Positions 18,742-30,400 of a stretch of DNA of 64,000 bases are shown piece after piece. Each line of letters opens with the position of its first letter. The first letter of the stretch is position 1. The stretch comes from Aurifilum marmelostoma (lineage: Eukaryota > Ascomycota > Sordariomycetes > Diaporthales > Cryphonectriaceae). A program made the translations under genes and the position numbers. The stretch spans positions 620,001 to 684,000 of the forward strand of contig JAMXSV010000015.1 of the NCBI GenBank assembly GCA_027559495.1, read 5' to 3'. Below the pieces are notes generated by a model. The model was not told the DNA's origin. It did no database searches and saw nothing but the letters and a program-made list of their open reading frames with translations.

Positions 18742-21700
18742 TCAAGCTATCCTCCGCTTCGACCTCCTCTCAGGCGAGATCCAGAACCCTTCGGCATCAT
18801 ACAGCCCCAAGCTCTCCTCACTCCGCCTCTCAGGACTGATCTCTCCAGCCTTGACGCGTCTTCTCGCCCTCGGGGTGACTGCCACCGTCTCCTCGGCCGC
18901 CTCTCTAGAGCTGCCCTTCGCCACAGGCTCCGCCCTGCCAATCTTCTCGTTCTCCTTATCATTATGAAGACCTTGATGTCTCCTCTCACCACTCACAACG
19001 ACACTGCCCTCCGGTGATTGACCCCCCAGTCCAAGGTAGTTCCGCCTCGCCTCCCTCTTCCCAGGCGGGCTCACGAACCGGCCCGTCTTCTCCTCCCGCA
19101 GCGTCGGCAGCACGGGGCTCACGCCCGACGACCCGTCCGAGTACCCGCTGGCGGCGTTGCTGTAGGCGCTGATCTGGCTGTTCATCCTCCGCAGCTGTGC
19201 GACGGTCGAGGAGACGGGCTGCTGGGCCTGGATGCGGTAGTCCTCGGGCGGCACGAGGCGCACAGTGCTGCTGGGCCGCGTTGTTTTCTTTCCCTGGTGC
19301 TGTTGCTGTTGTTTCTGCGGCTCCTTTTGCGGTTGCTGCTGTTGCTGCTTCTTTTTCTCTTGCTGTTGCTGCTTCCGCTGCAAGATATCACCACTGCTGC
19401 TGCTGCTGCTACCACCACCACCACCACCACCACTGCCGATCAGCAGGTTCAGCTCGCTCAAGGCGTTGTGCTTGTCCCTCTCCCAGTCCACCGAGTAGTA
19501 CGACCCAGACGAGTCCGAGATCTTGCGCACCTCGCCCGCCGCACGACGGCGGTTGTGCGTTGGCTTCGTCTTTGTCGTCGCTGTCTCGGCAGCAGCAGCA
19601 GCCGCGCGGGAGTCAAAGGCCTTGGCGAGGCGGGCGATCATGGTGCCTCGCGACATGGCCGAGCTCGGGGGCGGGATGTCGGGCGTGTGGTCTCTTGCTC
19701 GGCCGAGGGTGGGCGAGCTGGCCTGGGCTCGGAGCTGGCTGAGGCGTTTTGGCTGGGGGCTGCTGGTGGCCTTGTCTCTTGAGCCCAGGGCAGGCGGCCG
19801 GAGGTCTTCACGTTGGTCGTCGTTCTCGTCCTCCTCCATCATCACCATCATCTCGTCGTCGTCTTCCTCCGCGTCTTTCTCCTCTCTCCTATCCTCCTCA
19901 TCATCATCGTGCACTGTTGACAAATTCCGCCGATGCAGATTCGAGGTCGAGCTGACTGCAGACGTAGGCGCCACAGGATAAACCCCCGCAAGTCCTCCTC
20001 CCACCACACGCTGCTGCTGAGACCCCTGACCCCCATACCGGCCATCAGGTGAACCCCGACTACCACGCGAAGCAGCAGCAGGTCGAGGCTCAGGCGAAGC
20101 CCTCGAGTTGCCCGAGATGATGGACAGAGGACTCTCCGACCGCAACGTCGTCTCGCTTCTGTTATTTGACAAGGCCCCCCCGCCACCACCAGTAGCACCA
20201 CCATGCAACAGACGAGGCGCGTCATTGAACGCGTGCGTTGTCGTCGTTGTTCCAGCGCGACTGCTGCGGTTGCTCATGGGCCGAAGGGGCGCCACATAAG
20301 GGCTGCTGTAGTTGTTCCTGTCCTCCTCCCGCAGCAACGACATAACAAACGGGTCATCATCAGCTGGTGCCGACATGGTGGTCATCATTCCCCCACCAGA
20401 CGAGGCAAACCCGGCGATCTTGTTCATGTCGGCAGGGATATTGCTCCCAGGCGCCGTGATCCTCGTCTCGTCGGCGTTCTCGTCCACGCTGTCGATGGTC
20501 GACAGCGACCTGTCCCCAGGCGAGGGCGCAGACGCGATGCTGCTCGTCATCGACTCTCCATCCGAGTCCCCGCGGCCCCTCGCAGCCGCTGCCACGAGCT
20601 GGTTCTGCAGCGGGCTGGGTCTTGCCGTCGTGCCCCTCTCAGGGCTGGTGAGGGCGTGGTAGTGGCCCAGCCCAGGGCTCGGCCCGTCGCCTGCTGCTGA
20701 CTGGAGCAGGCTGTCTGCGTCCGACAATGCCGAGGTCTGCGAGTCGTCGCGGCGGTGTCTGCCTGGCCGCGGCGGGCTGGGCGTCCACGAGGAGCAGACG
20801 CTGGTCGCCGTGGTGGTGATAGTGGCCCCGGTGGTGGTGGTGCCCAGGAGGGTCGTGCACGAGGACCCAGCAGCGCCCGTGTCAATGCGTAGGGAGGGCG
20901 GCCGGTGCGGCTGCTGCCTCTCCATGGCGCTGGGGGCCAGGGACTTCTTCGACGGGCTGCTGCTGACGCTGCTCCTGCCTTGCTTTGCCGCCGGGACACC
21001 CACGCCTCTCTGCTGCAGCCTCCTCTCCGTGCCCCTCAGGATCTCCGTCAGTGTCGAGTCCGACGAAGGGTCCCTGTGACTGTTCATCCTGGTCGTGGCT
21101 TGACCACCACCCGACGACGCACGCGTGGACCCGTTCGCCACGGGCCTCTCCGAGTCTTCATAAATGTAATAACTCAGTCCTCTGTCCCTAGGCGCAAAGC
21201 TCATCGTCTTGGGCCACCCGTTCCCGGCCCAGTTGTTACTGTTCGACGCCCTCTCCTGGTGATGCAGCAGCACGCTGCCCGCCACCTCGGCATTGGCAGC
21301 CAGCAGCGCCTGTCTGGGCGGCTTGGGCAGCTGGCGCGGCGGCGAGGGCTGTGCCTCTGCGTCCTGCTCGGCCACGCTCTCGGGAATCGTCAGTTTGGGG
21401 ATGTGGAGTGACGACGGCAGGTGGTTCTGGAACCGGAACATCCCCATGCCGTCGTGAGCTGTGGAGCGAGGGGGTGGTTGCTGCTGCTGCTGCTGAGGCG
21501 AGATCGCGACGCTCGTCATCTGGACGGTGTCGACGTGGTAGTGGTGAGAAGCCTGGCCGTTTTGGTCCACCTTGGGACTGTTGTTGCTGCTAAAGTAGGC
21601 CAGCTTGGGCAGCGTGGGAGAGATGCTCTTCAGAGGCCAGCTCTCGCGAAAACTGCGCCGCCACGACCGCCGCCCCTTGCCGCGCCCTCCACCTCCACCA

Positions 21701-22506
21701 TCACCGCTTCCCCCGCGGCGGAGGCTGAGTTTGCTCTTGCGCTTGCCAGGCGACACGTTCATAGGCGGGCCGTGGATGCTATCCTCGTCGATCCAGGCGT
21801 TGGACGTGTGGCGGCGGTGTTGTGGCTGCAGCCCAGGCCTCGACGATGACAACGAGATCGTCCCCGCCTGCTGCCCAGCACCTCCGCTCATCGTCTCCTT
21901 GCTCCTCTGGCTCACACTCCGGCCGCTCTCCACCGAGAACAGCCCCGCGCTGAGCCTCTGCCCGCCAAACAGCAGCGGGAGAACAGGCGGCAGGCTCGTC
22001 CTCGACCCGGCCTTCTTCCTGTCCCTTCTCCTCCTCCTCTTCTGCTTCCTCCTCAGCCCCCACGCCACCGTGCTCCCGGGCGACAGGCTGCCCAGGCCCG
22101 TCATCTCCCCGTCCGACACGCCAAACTCGCTGCTCGCCGCCAGCGACATCTCTCCCCCCCTATTGCGCTTTCTCAGCTTCCTGGGCCCACCGGACCACCC
22201 CCTCCCGCCCTCCGCCCCGTCTTCTTCGCCCCAGGGATCATCGTCGCCGCCATGATGATGATGGTGGTGGTGATTTTCGTCTTCTCCACAGCTACCGTCG
22301 CTCCCGCGGTACACGCTCACCTCGCGCCCGTCAATCACAATCGTCCTCTTGCGGAACCCCCCCTTCCTCCTGCGCCGCGATCTCTGCAGGAACAGGAGCG
22401 CGAAGGCGATGCTGGTGACCACGATCACTGTGCCGCCGATGACGACACATATGAGGGCCCACAGTGGGACGTTGGATGCCGTTGTCTGCATTCTGCGCGT
22501 GATCAT
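18742..22506 (-). CDS. large single-pass membrane protein with disordered cytoplasmic tail
   Basis: This is a 1254-residue single-exon protein of unknown function. The ATG is placed at 22506 because the frame upstream has none; M6 is an alternative. A short N-terminus is followed by one strong membrane span (residues about 14-40, VPLWALICVVIGGTVIVV...), then a basic stop-transfer cluster (RSRRRRKGGFRKR). The remaining 1200 residues are low complexity: a seven-His run, Gly, Ser and Gln runs (CAG-rich near 19300-19400), many SP/TP sites, and an acidic block. The C-terminus carries ISPERRS twice, 22 residues apart. By charge (the basic cluster follows the span) the tail should be cytoplasmic. 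This architecture occurs in fungal cell-wall sensors, but the Ser/Thr-rich extracellular part they need is missing here, so no such call is made. Confidence 0.75.
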   Translation of the reverse strand: MITRRMQTTASNVPLWALICVVIGGTVIVVTSIAFALLFLQRSRRRRKGGFRKRTIVIDGREVSVYRGSDGSCGEDENHHHHHHHGGDDDPWGEEDGAEGGRGWSGGPRKLRKRNRGGEMSLAASSEFGVSDGEMTGLGSLSPGSTVAWGLRRKQKRRRRRDRKKAGSRTSLPPVLPLLFGGQRLSAGLFSVESGRSVSQRSKETMSGGAGQQAGTISLSSSRPGLQPQHRRHTSNAWIDEDSIHGPPMNVSPGKRKSKLSLRRGGSGDGGGGGRGKGRRSWRRSFRESWPLKSISPTLPKLAYFSSNNSPKVDQNGQASHHYHVDTVQMTSVAISPQQQQQQPPPRSTAHDGMGMFRFQNHLPSSLHIPKLTIPESVAEQDAEAQPSPPRQLPKPPRQALLAANAEVAGSVLLHHQERASNSNNWAGNGWPKTMSFAPRDRGLSYYIYEDSERPVANGSTRASSGGGQATTRMNSHRDPSSDSTLTEILRGTERRLQQRGVGVPAAKQGRSSVSSSPSKKSLAPSAMERQQPHRPPSLRIDTGAAGSSCTTLLGTTTTGATITTTATSVCSSWTPSPPRPGRHRRDDSQTSALSDADSLLQSAAGDGPSPGLGHYHALTSPERGTTARPSPLQNQLVAAAARGRGDSDGESMTSSIASAPSPGDRSLSTIDSVDENADETRITAPGSNIPADMNKIAGFASSGGGMMTTMSAPADDDPFVMSLLREEDRNNYSSPYVAPLRPMSNRSSRAGTTTTTHAFNDAPRLLHGGATGGGGGALSNNRSETTLRSESPLSIISGNSRASPEPRPAAASRGSRGSPDGRYGGQGSQQQRVVGGGLAGVYPVAPTSAVSSTSNLHRRNLSTVHDDDEEDRREEKDAEEDDDEMMVMMEEDENDDQREDLRPPALGSRDKATSSPQPKRLSQLRAQASSPTLGRARDHTPDIPPPSSAMSRGTMIARLAKAFDSRAAAAAAETATTKTKPTHNRRRAAGEVRKISDSSGSYYSVDWERDKHNALSELNLLIGSGGGGGGGSSSSSSGDILQRKQQQQEKKKQQQQQPQKEPQKQQQQHQGKKTTRPSSTVRLVPPEDYRIQAQQPVSSTVAQLRRMNSQISAYSNAASGYSDGSSGVSPVLPTLREEKTGRFVSPPGKREARRNYLGLGGQSPEGSVVVSGERRHQGLHNDKENEKIGRAEPVAKGSSREAAEETVAVTPRARRRVKAGEISPERRSEESLGLYDAEGFWISPERRSKRRIA

Positions 22507-23860
22507 GTAAGAGAGGGACGAGGAGCCCAAGATGTTGTTGGCTTTGGTGAGAGGCAATCGTGTTTCGTCGCGCTCACGCGTCGCGTTTTGTGTCTTTTCG
22601 GTGATTTTCTTCTTCTTCTCTCTCTTCCTCCTCTCTGTCTCTCGTCCCCTCTATGGATGGGCCTTCTCGGGCCTCTTCTGTGTAAGGCAAGTAGACAGAG
22701 CAGTCAAGAAAGTAGAGAGTCCATCGATCCTAACGAGATGTCTAGCTCTCTCCGACGCGCAACACTCCTGTGTCAAAGATAACTTAATTGGTGAAATATT
22801 GTTTGTATATTAAGTCGTCATTTGTCAGATGTCACGCAAGACACGAAAGTCTTGGATCAGAGAACGAACAGGAGGGAAGAAAACACAATGTTGTTCAGAG
22901 AAAGGGAGGAGAGACAGACAAAACGTGTGTGTGTGTGTGTGTCTGTCCAATTTCCCTGTGGTATTTGACCTATCCCACGTTCTGCGGCACTGGAATGCTG
23001 TTGCTGGTGGTGACTACATTCCTGGGCTCCAGACACGCACCACACCACATCATTTTTGCCAGAGCCCGCTCCCTCCCAAGTCGCCACTTGGCTTGTTGTT
23101 GACCAAGTGACCAGGCCGCGTGCTTGTTTGTTGCTCTTCGGGCGTGTTCTTCTCGTCGAGGAGGTCCCGAGGTGGCCCGCCGCTGCCCATGTATATAGCC
23201 TGGCTGTGTCCTGTCACTTTGTGAGCAGAGAGGAGGGAAAGAGAAGAGAGAAAAGGATGACACCAAAAGACTTTTGTTCTCAAATGCAGATGTATTGAAT
23301 TCAGATGAACCAAAGGTATCAAGAGGTATCTCGTGAGCCGTGCGCGAAAACTACCCGACCATATGTGGGAAGACCATCTCCATGCTGATGCTCTTCGTCG
23401 CAGAAACGCCGTGGGAAGAAATTTCCTAGACTCCTTTTCATACTCTTGATCTGCAGTCATCAGTAGTCCTTGCCAGATGGTTTCGCAATCTATACTACTC
23501 CCACCAGGACAGGACTGGCTGCATCCGGCCCTTATTTGATGTAAAAAGAATCTCTTTTTTTTGCTCTCTCTTGGTATGTCCTGCCCTACACACAACGAAA
23601 ATTTGCTATCGATCCCTAGCAGTATGCCCGAGCCCACCTAGCCTGACTGGCCAAGAGCTGCATCAATGGCGCAAGAAAAAAAAAACACAAGAATCGAAGG
23701 TGGAAAAGAAAACAAAGCAGAAAAAAGTGAAAATTGAGGGCCCATCTCAGACGGCAGATTTGTACACGGCAATTCCAAACCAGCAGCTCCACTTATGCAG
23801 GATGCACTAAGATCGCAAATGTGGTCGAAAGTCTGACCGGGGGAGAGAGATGGCAGCCAC
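22507..23860. other. intergenic with a GT microsatellite
   Basis: This stretch holds the promoter of the disordered membrane-protein gene and the 3' region of the DUF1996 gene. A (GT)9 tract lies at 22925-22942. Short ORFs on both strands have no support. Confidence 0.5.
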
Positions 23861-25680
23861 TCAGTTCTTGTGGCCGTGCAGGTGACGGTGCTGGTGGGCG
23901 TGCACGTCACGACGGAGGCGGGCTGCAGCCGTGGGTTCGGCCGTGACAGTCGTCGTCGTCATCTCGGTGGTCCAGGTAATGGCCTCCTCGTAGACGACCA
24001 CGGAGATGGTGACATCACCCGTCTCACCCGTGTAGGTGTACGTGGTAGTGCCCATGGTCACCAGCTCGTCGCCAGCGGCGGGGGTGACCGTGGCAGCGGG
24101 GGTGATGGTGGCGTCGGTGGCCGAGGTGGTGGGCGTGATCTTGAAGACGTTGCCAGGCACGACGCTGCCGTTGACCGACGCGGTGGAGCCAGCCGAGTAG
24201 GACAGGGTTGGCATGGTGACAGACGTGCTGGCGCTTCCAGAGTCGGAGGTGGCCGCACCGGCAGGACCAGGGCCCCAGTAGATGACGACATCGCCGGGGA
24301 GGCTGGTGACGGGTCCGCTCACATCTTCCTTGACGAGCTCAGAGGGAAGGTCGATGGTGCACTCCGCCTGCTCCGCCTCGGAAATGATGTCAAACAGGGG
24401 GCAGGACTCGATCTCGCCGTCCAGGTTGGTGCACGTGTCGACGGCATCCTGCAAGGTGAAGTTGGTCTGGTCCCAGCCCATGATGAAGTCACCGTGGTAT
24501 CCAAAGCCTGGCGTCTGGTTAGCATCGGATCAGGTTTCAGGAACGCAGCCTAGACAGACAACACTCACCGGTAGGATCACCGTTGGAGAGGACAAAGATG
24601 CCAGAGCGGTCGCCGTAGGAGCCCATATCCCAGATGGTCTCGTAGAAGAGACCTGGCAGACGGACGGGGTGGGTGTCGGGGCAGTCACCAGTGATGACCA
24701 GGTCGGGGTAGGCGACGTGGCTCTTGTGGTCGTCGGAATCCAGGTTGACGCCATCCCAGCACGAGGGGAACATGAGCTCGAAACGCAGGCCATCGGGGCA
24801 GTAGGCGTCCACATAGTCCTTGGAGGGCATGAAGTGGCGGTACAGGGAGCCCTCGGCGGCCTTGGTGTAGTCAAGGCAGTTGAAGCCGATGGCGCGCTGG
24901 GCCAGGTCGGTCTGGGTCGTCTGGCCCAGGGCAGCCCACTCGGACTTGGCAGGGTCAGGCTCCTCGTAGCTGGAGTTGCCAACAGTGTAGTTGCGGCGGG
25001 TGTTGTCGCCAGCAATCATGCGGAAACCGGGAGGGAAAGCCACGATGGTCTGGTTGCCAGAAGGAGCCGCGTTCAGGAAGTAGTATCTACGGCAGCAGTG
25101 TCAGCAACAGTGGCTGCGAGCGTTACGCGCCTATTGGTAGCGATCAAACGACGACTGTGCATTTCTGCAAGTCGGCGCTCAAAACAACAGGTGGAGGGAG
25201 ACGATTCGCAACAGGCTTCTCGTATAGCCCACGCGATGTCCAATAGTGGGAGAACAGCCGCTGGGAGGATTTAACTTACGGGAGCATGCCGCCGACATTA
25301 GCGACAGCCTCGAACTCTCCGGTCGTGTTGTCCTGGAAGTAGGGAGTGGGGGTCCAGTAGGCAGACTTGTCGGCAGTGACGGCACAGGAGGTGCAGTTGG
25401 AAGCGACCAGAGTCTCGTAGTCGGAGACCTCGCTGAAGGCTGCAGGGAAGGGAAAGAATCAGACGCTGTTGGTTCCAATTGGGAGGTCAAGAAGGGAGGT
25501 GGGAGGAAACTCACACTGGCCGCCAAAGATCTCGTGAACGTGCTCACCAAGAGTGCCATAGTTGACCAGAGGGTCGAGACGGGCCTGGCCGAGAACACCA
25601 CGGCACTCCATGCGCCAGAAGGCGGAGGCCGGGGCAGCCAGCAGGGCCAGGGAGGCGATGACGGGCTTGCTGAAGCGCAT
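23861..25680 (-). CDS. secreted DUF1996-family protein
   Basis: Four exons: complement(join(23861..24507,24569..25086,25280..25439,25515..25680)), 496 residues, all phases consistent. A signal peptide (MRFSKPVIASLALLAAPASA) precedes FWRMECRG and LDPLVNYG.LGEHVHEIFGG, the opening typical of DUF1996. Later come CTSC, AYWTPTPY, KDYVDAYCPDGLRFELMFPSCWDG, HVAYPD and CPDTHPVRLPGLFYE, all typical of the family. Family function is unknown; members are secreted and some have been linked to the cell surface. The C-terminal 150 residues are Ser/Thr-rich and probably O-glycosylated. The protein ends in a His-rich tail after a dibasic site (RLRRD, then six His within 13 residues). I see no GPI signal. The promoter side is an unusually long empty region. 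Confidence 0.92.
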
Positions 25681-26144
25681 CGTGACTGTTTCGCGTCAGT
25701 TTTTGGATCTTCCTGGGGTCCGAGAGGAGATGGTGAAATGGGGATTTTGCTCGACGCGGGTCAATTTCGCGCCTTTCAAGACGCGTTGGGTAATAATAGC
25801 AGAATAGCGCGAGGCCACCAGGTAAGCATGCTGGAATAATGATGATCTTGTTGATAACAATGATGGGGGCGAGGATGAGTAGGAGGAACGGATTCAAGGT
25901 AGCAGAAGAGAATGGAGCCAACAAACCTGAAGAGGGCTTCGGTGCGAAGGAGAAACTGCTCTTCGATTTTATCTTGGGAGATGCCTGCAGCGTCGTCAGA
26001 ACAAGGTTGGACTCAATGTGGGATTGAAAGTGGTGATCAACGACGTGAAGCAGATGAGGTGATGAGAAGAGAGGAGTGCAAGTCGGAGGGTGCCGTCGTT
26101 GGTGCTGGAAATGTGAATGGGTGGCGGGCAGGGAAAGGTGATAG

Positions 26145-26174
26145 TGATGGCGATGGTGATGGCGATGGTGATGG
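26145..26174. repeat. GATGGY hexamer minisatellite
   Basis: About five copies of gatggt/gatggc in a row, about 470 nt upstream of the DUF1996 start codon. It is not inside a coding region. Confidence 0.8.
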
Positions 26175-27432
26175 ACAGAATCAGAGAGAAGGTGGGGCCC
26201 TAGGGTTCACACCACAGCAACCGAAAAAGACAGACGTATTGCCCAGGAAAAAGGTGATGCTGTGCAGTGCACTGCTGCTGCTGTGAGCACACCAGAACTT
26301 TCCAGGTGATGCTCTCACAACCCATGCTCTCTGACTCCCATGCTTCCAACCAGGCACCCGCCACCACCACCACCCAAAATGCTGTGGTCCCTCCTCCCCT
26401 TCTTCAGTGCAGTACACCACCCATACCTGAGCCTCAACTGCCAATATGATTTCTTTCCCACAATCCTCAGGAACTCCAACATACAGATTATACAAAGCAA
26501 TTCTGCTGAGAGCAAAGACAAGGAATAAGGGGGGGGGGATTGAAAGGACATGGGAGGAGGGATGCGGTATCAAGTCAGGTACTGACCTCAATGACGGCAG
26601 TGCCAGTCAGCCGTGGAGGAGGGCGTCAAAAGTGGTTGGGCCTTCTGGAACGATTTCCTCGGACAGGGAGACTGTTTAATGTCGAAATTGTCAGACCAAT
26701 TGTGCCCACCCAGATAGTGTGAGATGGTGAGCGGTGGAGGATGACGAGGCACCAGTCTTGCTGTGTGGCCTCGTTCAGGAATGCGTGGGCTATGGTTTTT
26801 TGGGTCAAGTGATGCGGGTGAGGCTGGTTCCTTCCTGGATCGCGGGAAAGCTGGGCTGATGCTGACTTTTCGTGACTTCCCAAAATGGACACACCCTTGA
26901 TGCTCTGATATCTGCCACTTCCTTCAAACACGGTAATGTACTCCTCCAGGTATCCTTTTATCCCCTTGCTTTTTTACGAATTGCCGTCCTGCCCCACGAA
27001 AGGTGCGTCTGGGAATTCCTTGTTCGGAGATGGTCGGTACCGCTGGCGTGATTGTTTGACTGACAGCCTGACTGACTACTTTGACTAGTCGTGACTCGAA
27101 TGGAACAATCGATCCAACGAAAGTATTCCACTTGTTAACCGGGGGAGGAATCAAAAGAGTGGTGCGATCAACACGATAGCAGGAATAGAAAAAAAGAGTG
27201 GTTCGAGATGTGCCAAATAAGGGCTAAATTGTGTATCGTCCCGCGGAGAAGGTAGGGAGGGAAAGAAGGGCGAGAAAAAAAATAAAACGAGAGAATGAAC
27301 GTGGTTTGGTTTCGTGGTGGTTCTGTTCTAGACCGTTTGCTGCTTGGGCAGGCTCAAGAGAAGCCGGATGTTGCACGGGTTCACAGTCGTACGGCTGGTC
27401 TGAAGAGAAGAGAACGAGATCTCGCACAAGGC

Positions 27433-27466
27433 CACACACACAGGCACAGGCACACACGCACACACA
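27433..27466. repeat. CA-rich microsatellite
   Basis: Imperfect CA repeat interrupted by gg and cg. A GAGC tetranucleotide repeat follows at about 27594-27606. Both lie in the gene-poor stretch. Confidence 0.75.
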
Positions 27467-30400
27467 AGTCAGAAATGAAGGTAATGGGGTCGGTTGAGGT
27501 GGTGGTGGTGGTGAGTGATGTACGTTCGCACAAAGGAGGGTGAGGTAGGAAGGGAGAGTAAAGGGTAGAAGAAGGAAGAGAGGGAAGAAAACGAGCGAGC
27601 GAGCGAGTGAAGTGTATGTATGGAACTGCCTAGACTAGGCCTGACGATAAGAATAACCGAGGAGGGAAGGAAAGAGGGCCAGAGAGGAAGACGAAGGAGT
27701 AAGGGGACCCTGTCGTGGGCCTGCGGAACGCTCCCTAGCACTTGACATCTAGACAAGCACATACCATAGAAGGATACAAGGGCGGGTCCAGGGAGACAAA
27801 CGAAGATGAACTCCTTCACGCCCAGAGAGGGTGTGCGAGGGAGACAGGGTGACAGGGGGAAGGGGGGGCATTCCATTTCTGGAAGTGGGGATAGGACATA
27901 CATAGTGAAAAACGCATAAGAGAAAAAAAGGAGACTGGACGAACTTCGGATCGGAGAGGATCTTCACCTACCCATTTCCCAATAACCACTCACGATGGAG
28001 TCCTCCGAGGGGGGGCGAGGCGAGTACTACATGGTACACTCAATATGCCCACCACACCCACTAATAGCACTGTACCACTGGCAGAGGTGACGGCGGCAGC
28101 AGATGAGCGACTTCACTCCCGACACAAATGTACCCACAACCCCCCTACTTTGTCCAATACGTCCGTCTCTCAGATCACCTGTGCCCAGCGAGTTGGTTGC
28201 ACACCAGATAGATTAAAGATATACGAGATACTCCGTGCGTGCTCCGAATGGTATCCGGGGAATGTTTATCGCTCAGACTCTGGGGTGAGGAGGAAGGGGG
28301 AGGGGATTGTGTGGGTGTGGGAGGGGAGGCAAAAAAAGAAGAGAGAAAAGGAAGGAAAAAAAAAAAGGAAGAGAGGGGTCGTGACAGGGTGCCCTGGTGA
28401 GACAAGAAACATAAGGGCAACAGGGGTCGTCGCACTCTGATTGGGTGTACCATCTTAGAAAATCGACTGAGCCTCCCTCCCGCCTCTCCCAAATTCTCAA
28501 CTCCCAACTGCCATAGTGCGGCGGGATCCTAACCGGATGATCTGCAGGTAAAGCAAGCCAGCCCGTACCATGTAGTGGGGCTAGGGGGGCTAGGGGCTTT
28601 GCGGCCGGTTCCTGTACCTGCATTGTATTCCCCCAGCATGGCTTGTACACACAACGACAAATGGGAGACAACAGTCAAGGCAGAAAAGAATCACAGAACG
28701 GGCGGGGCGACATGTTTTCTCCTGCAGGCCCCCTCTGCAGCGGTGCGACACACACCTGCTTACCTATTGCGCCACCAGATATAGTATATGTAGTATATAT
28801 ATCTGATCCTATTTTGCTTTTCTTTTTCGGGACCTGACAGACCATCACCAGGGAGGAAGTGCCCCAAAAGGCTCACCTGACCATCCTGTTCGCCTGCCGG
28901 CTTGTTTGCCAGCTGCCTCATGTCGCCACGCTCAACGGCATCTCCTGTGGTGGTCGAGAGGCTGCGACCCACAGCAGGTGGGCAAAGGGATGGATACCGA
29001 GAGCGGGACATGGATTGGCTCCAGCACTAGGGCCCAAGAGCATATAACCAAATGTCATAGTAATGCGGAGTTGACGACACGAGAAATTTGGATTATCCTT
29101 CATCGTCAAGGTTCCTGCCCACATACATGGTCATGATCAGCAGTGAATGGTCCAATTCTTCATCGTCGGCCCGGGCCTCTCAACACCCAGCAGCGAACGC
29201 GAGATGGGGAAGAGGAGGATGAGGAGGGGGAGGGGGAGGGGAACGGGGAACGGGGAACAGGCCTTGTACGGCTGTCCTGGGCGAGACGTATGATGCGACG
29301 ATGGTCTTGCAGCATGCCTCGGGCTCACAGCCTGAACTGACCTGCTGGTTTGCTCTGGCCTGCACCTCCCATTCCCAGTCTCGTGGCACCAATGACAAAG
29401 GTCACACACGTGGCTTGTCTTGGAAAAGAAGCGAACGAACCGGGGGGGGGGGGAGGGCATCCTGTGGTTGTGTGATGACAGTGCTTGGCTCACCTGTAGC
29501 ATCTCTCTCGGGACAGGAATCCATCTGACTCTCTCACAACTGCCGCCCAGAGCAGAAGCCACCCCGTGTGTCTTGGATCGAATGACATGATGTACAACCT
29601 GCCACGACTGGCGGTGACGACCGGCAAGCCAGCGAGGAACCCCCTCGAGCCACGCGCTGCCTGTCAGGATGGCACGGCTGCACAGCGAACGAACGGCCCC
29701 AGCGGCAAAGAAGAACGGCAGCACGGCAGCAACGGCAGCGGCAGCCCAGCGCAGGGACGGCGATGTCTTGCGTGGCCTCCAAGGGAGGTTTAAATTGCAA
29801 GGGGCCGGCGTCAGGGACGACATCTGCTCCGTACCACGCCTTGCCCTACACATCCTAGCACCGGCCAGGGGTGATGAGGGAAGGAGGGAGGGGGGGCCAT
29901 GCGACTAACCACAGCGCCAAGCTTTCTGCTGGAGGATCTATCCAGATGTTTCACCCGATGGCCCCTTGGCCAATCAGAGAGCTGATACCCCTGTTTCTGC
30001 CCCTGCCCCCCTGCCCCTTCACACACCCCTCCCCCCCCCTTCCAGCCATCTGGTCTGCCACTTCCTCTCCTGCTCGCCACGCTTATCGCTATCGATCCGC
30101 AATGGCGGCCATTGACAGCACCAAGCCCCCACCACCCCTCGGGCATTATTCCTCTGGACCACCGCCACCGGGCGCTTGACGGCGCCTGGCGATGGGGTCG
30201 AATTGTCAGGCAGCGGGCGGGGTTGACTACCCATGGCCAAGTACCGTGCCATGCATGCGCACTGCACAAAATGCCATCTCGGCTATGAAGATTCATTCGT
30301 CTTTGCCATGTGAGCAAAAAGCAGCCGCATGGCCGCAATGAGGACCATGTCTGCCAGTGAATAGGGGGTGCCGCGACGACATGACACAGGTAGCCGGCTT

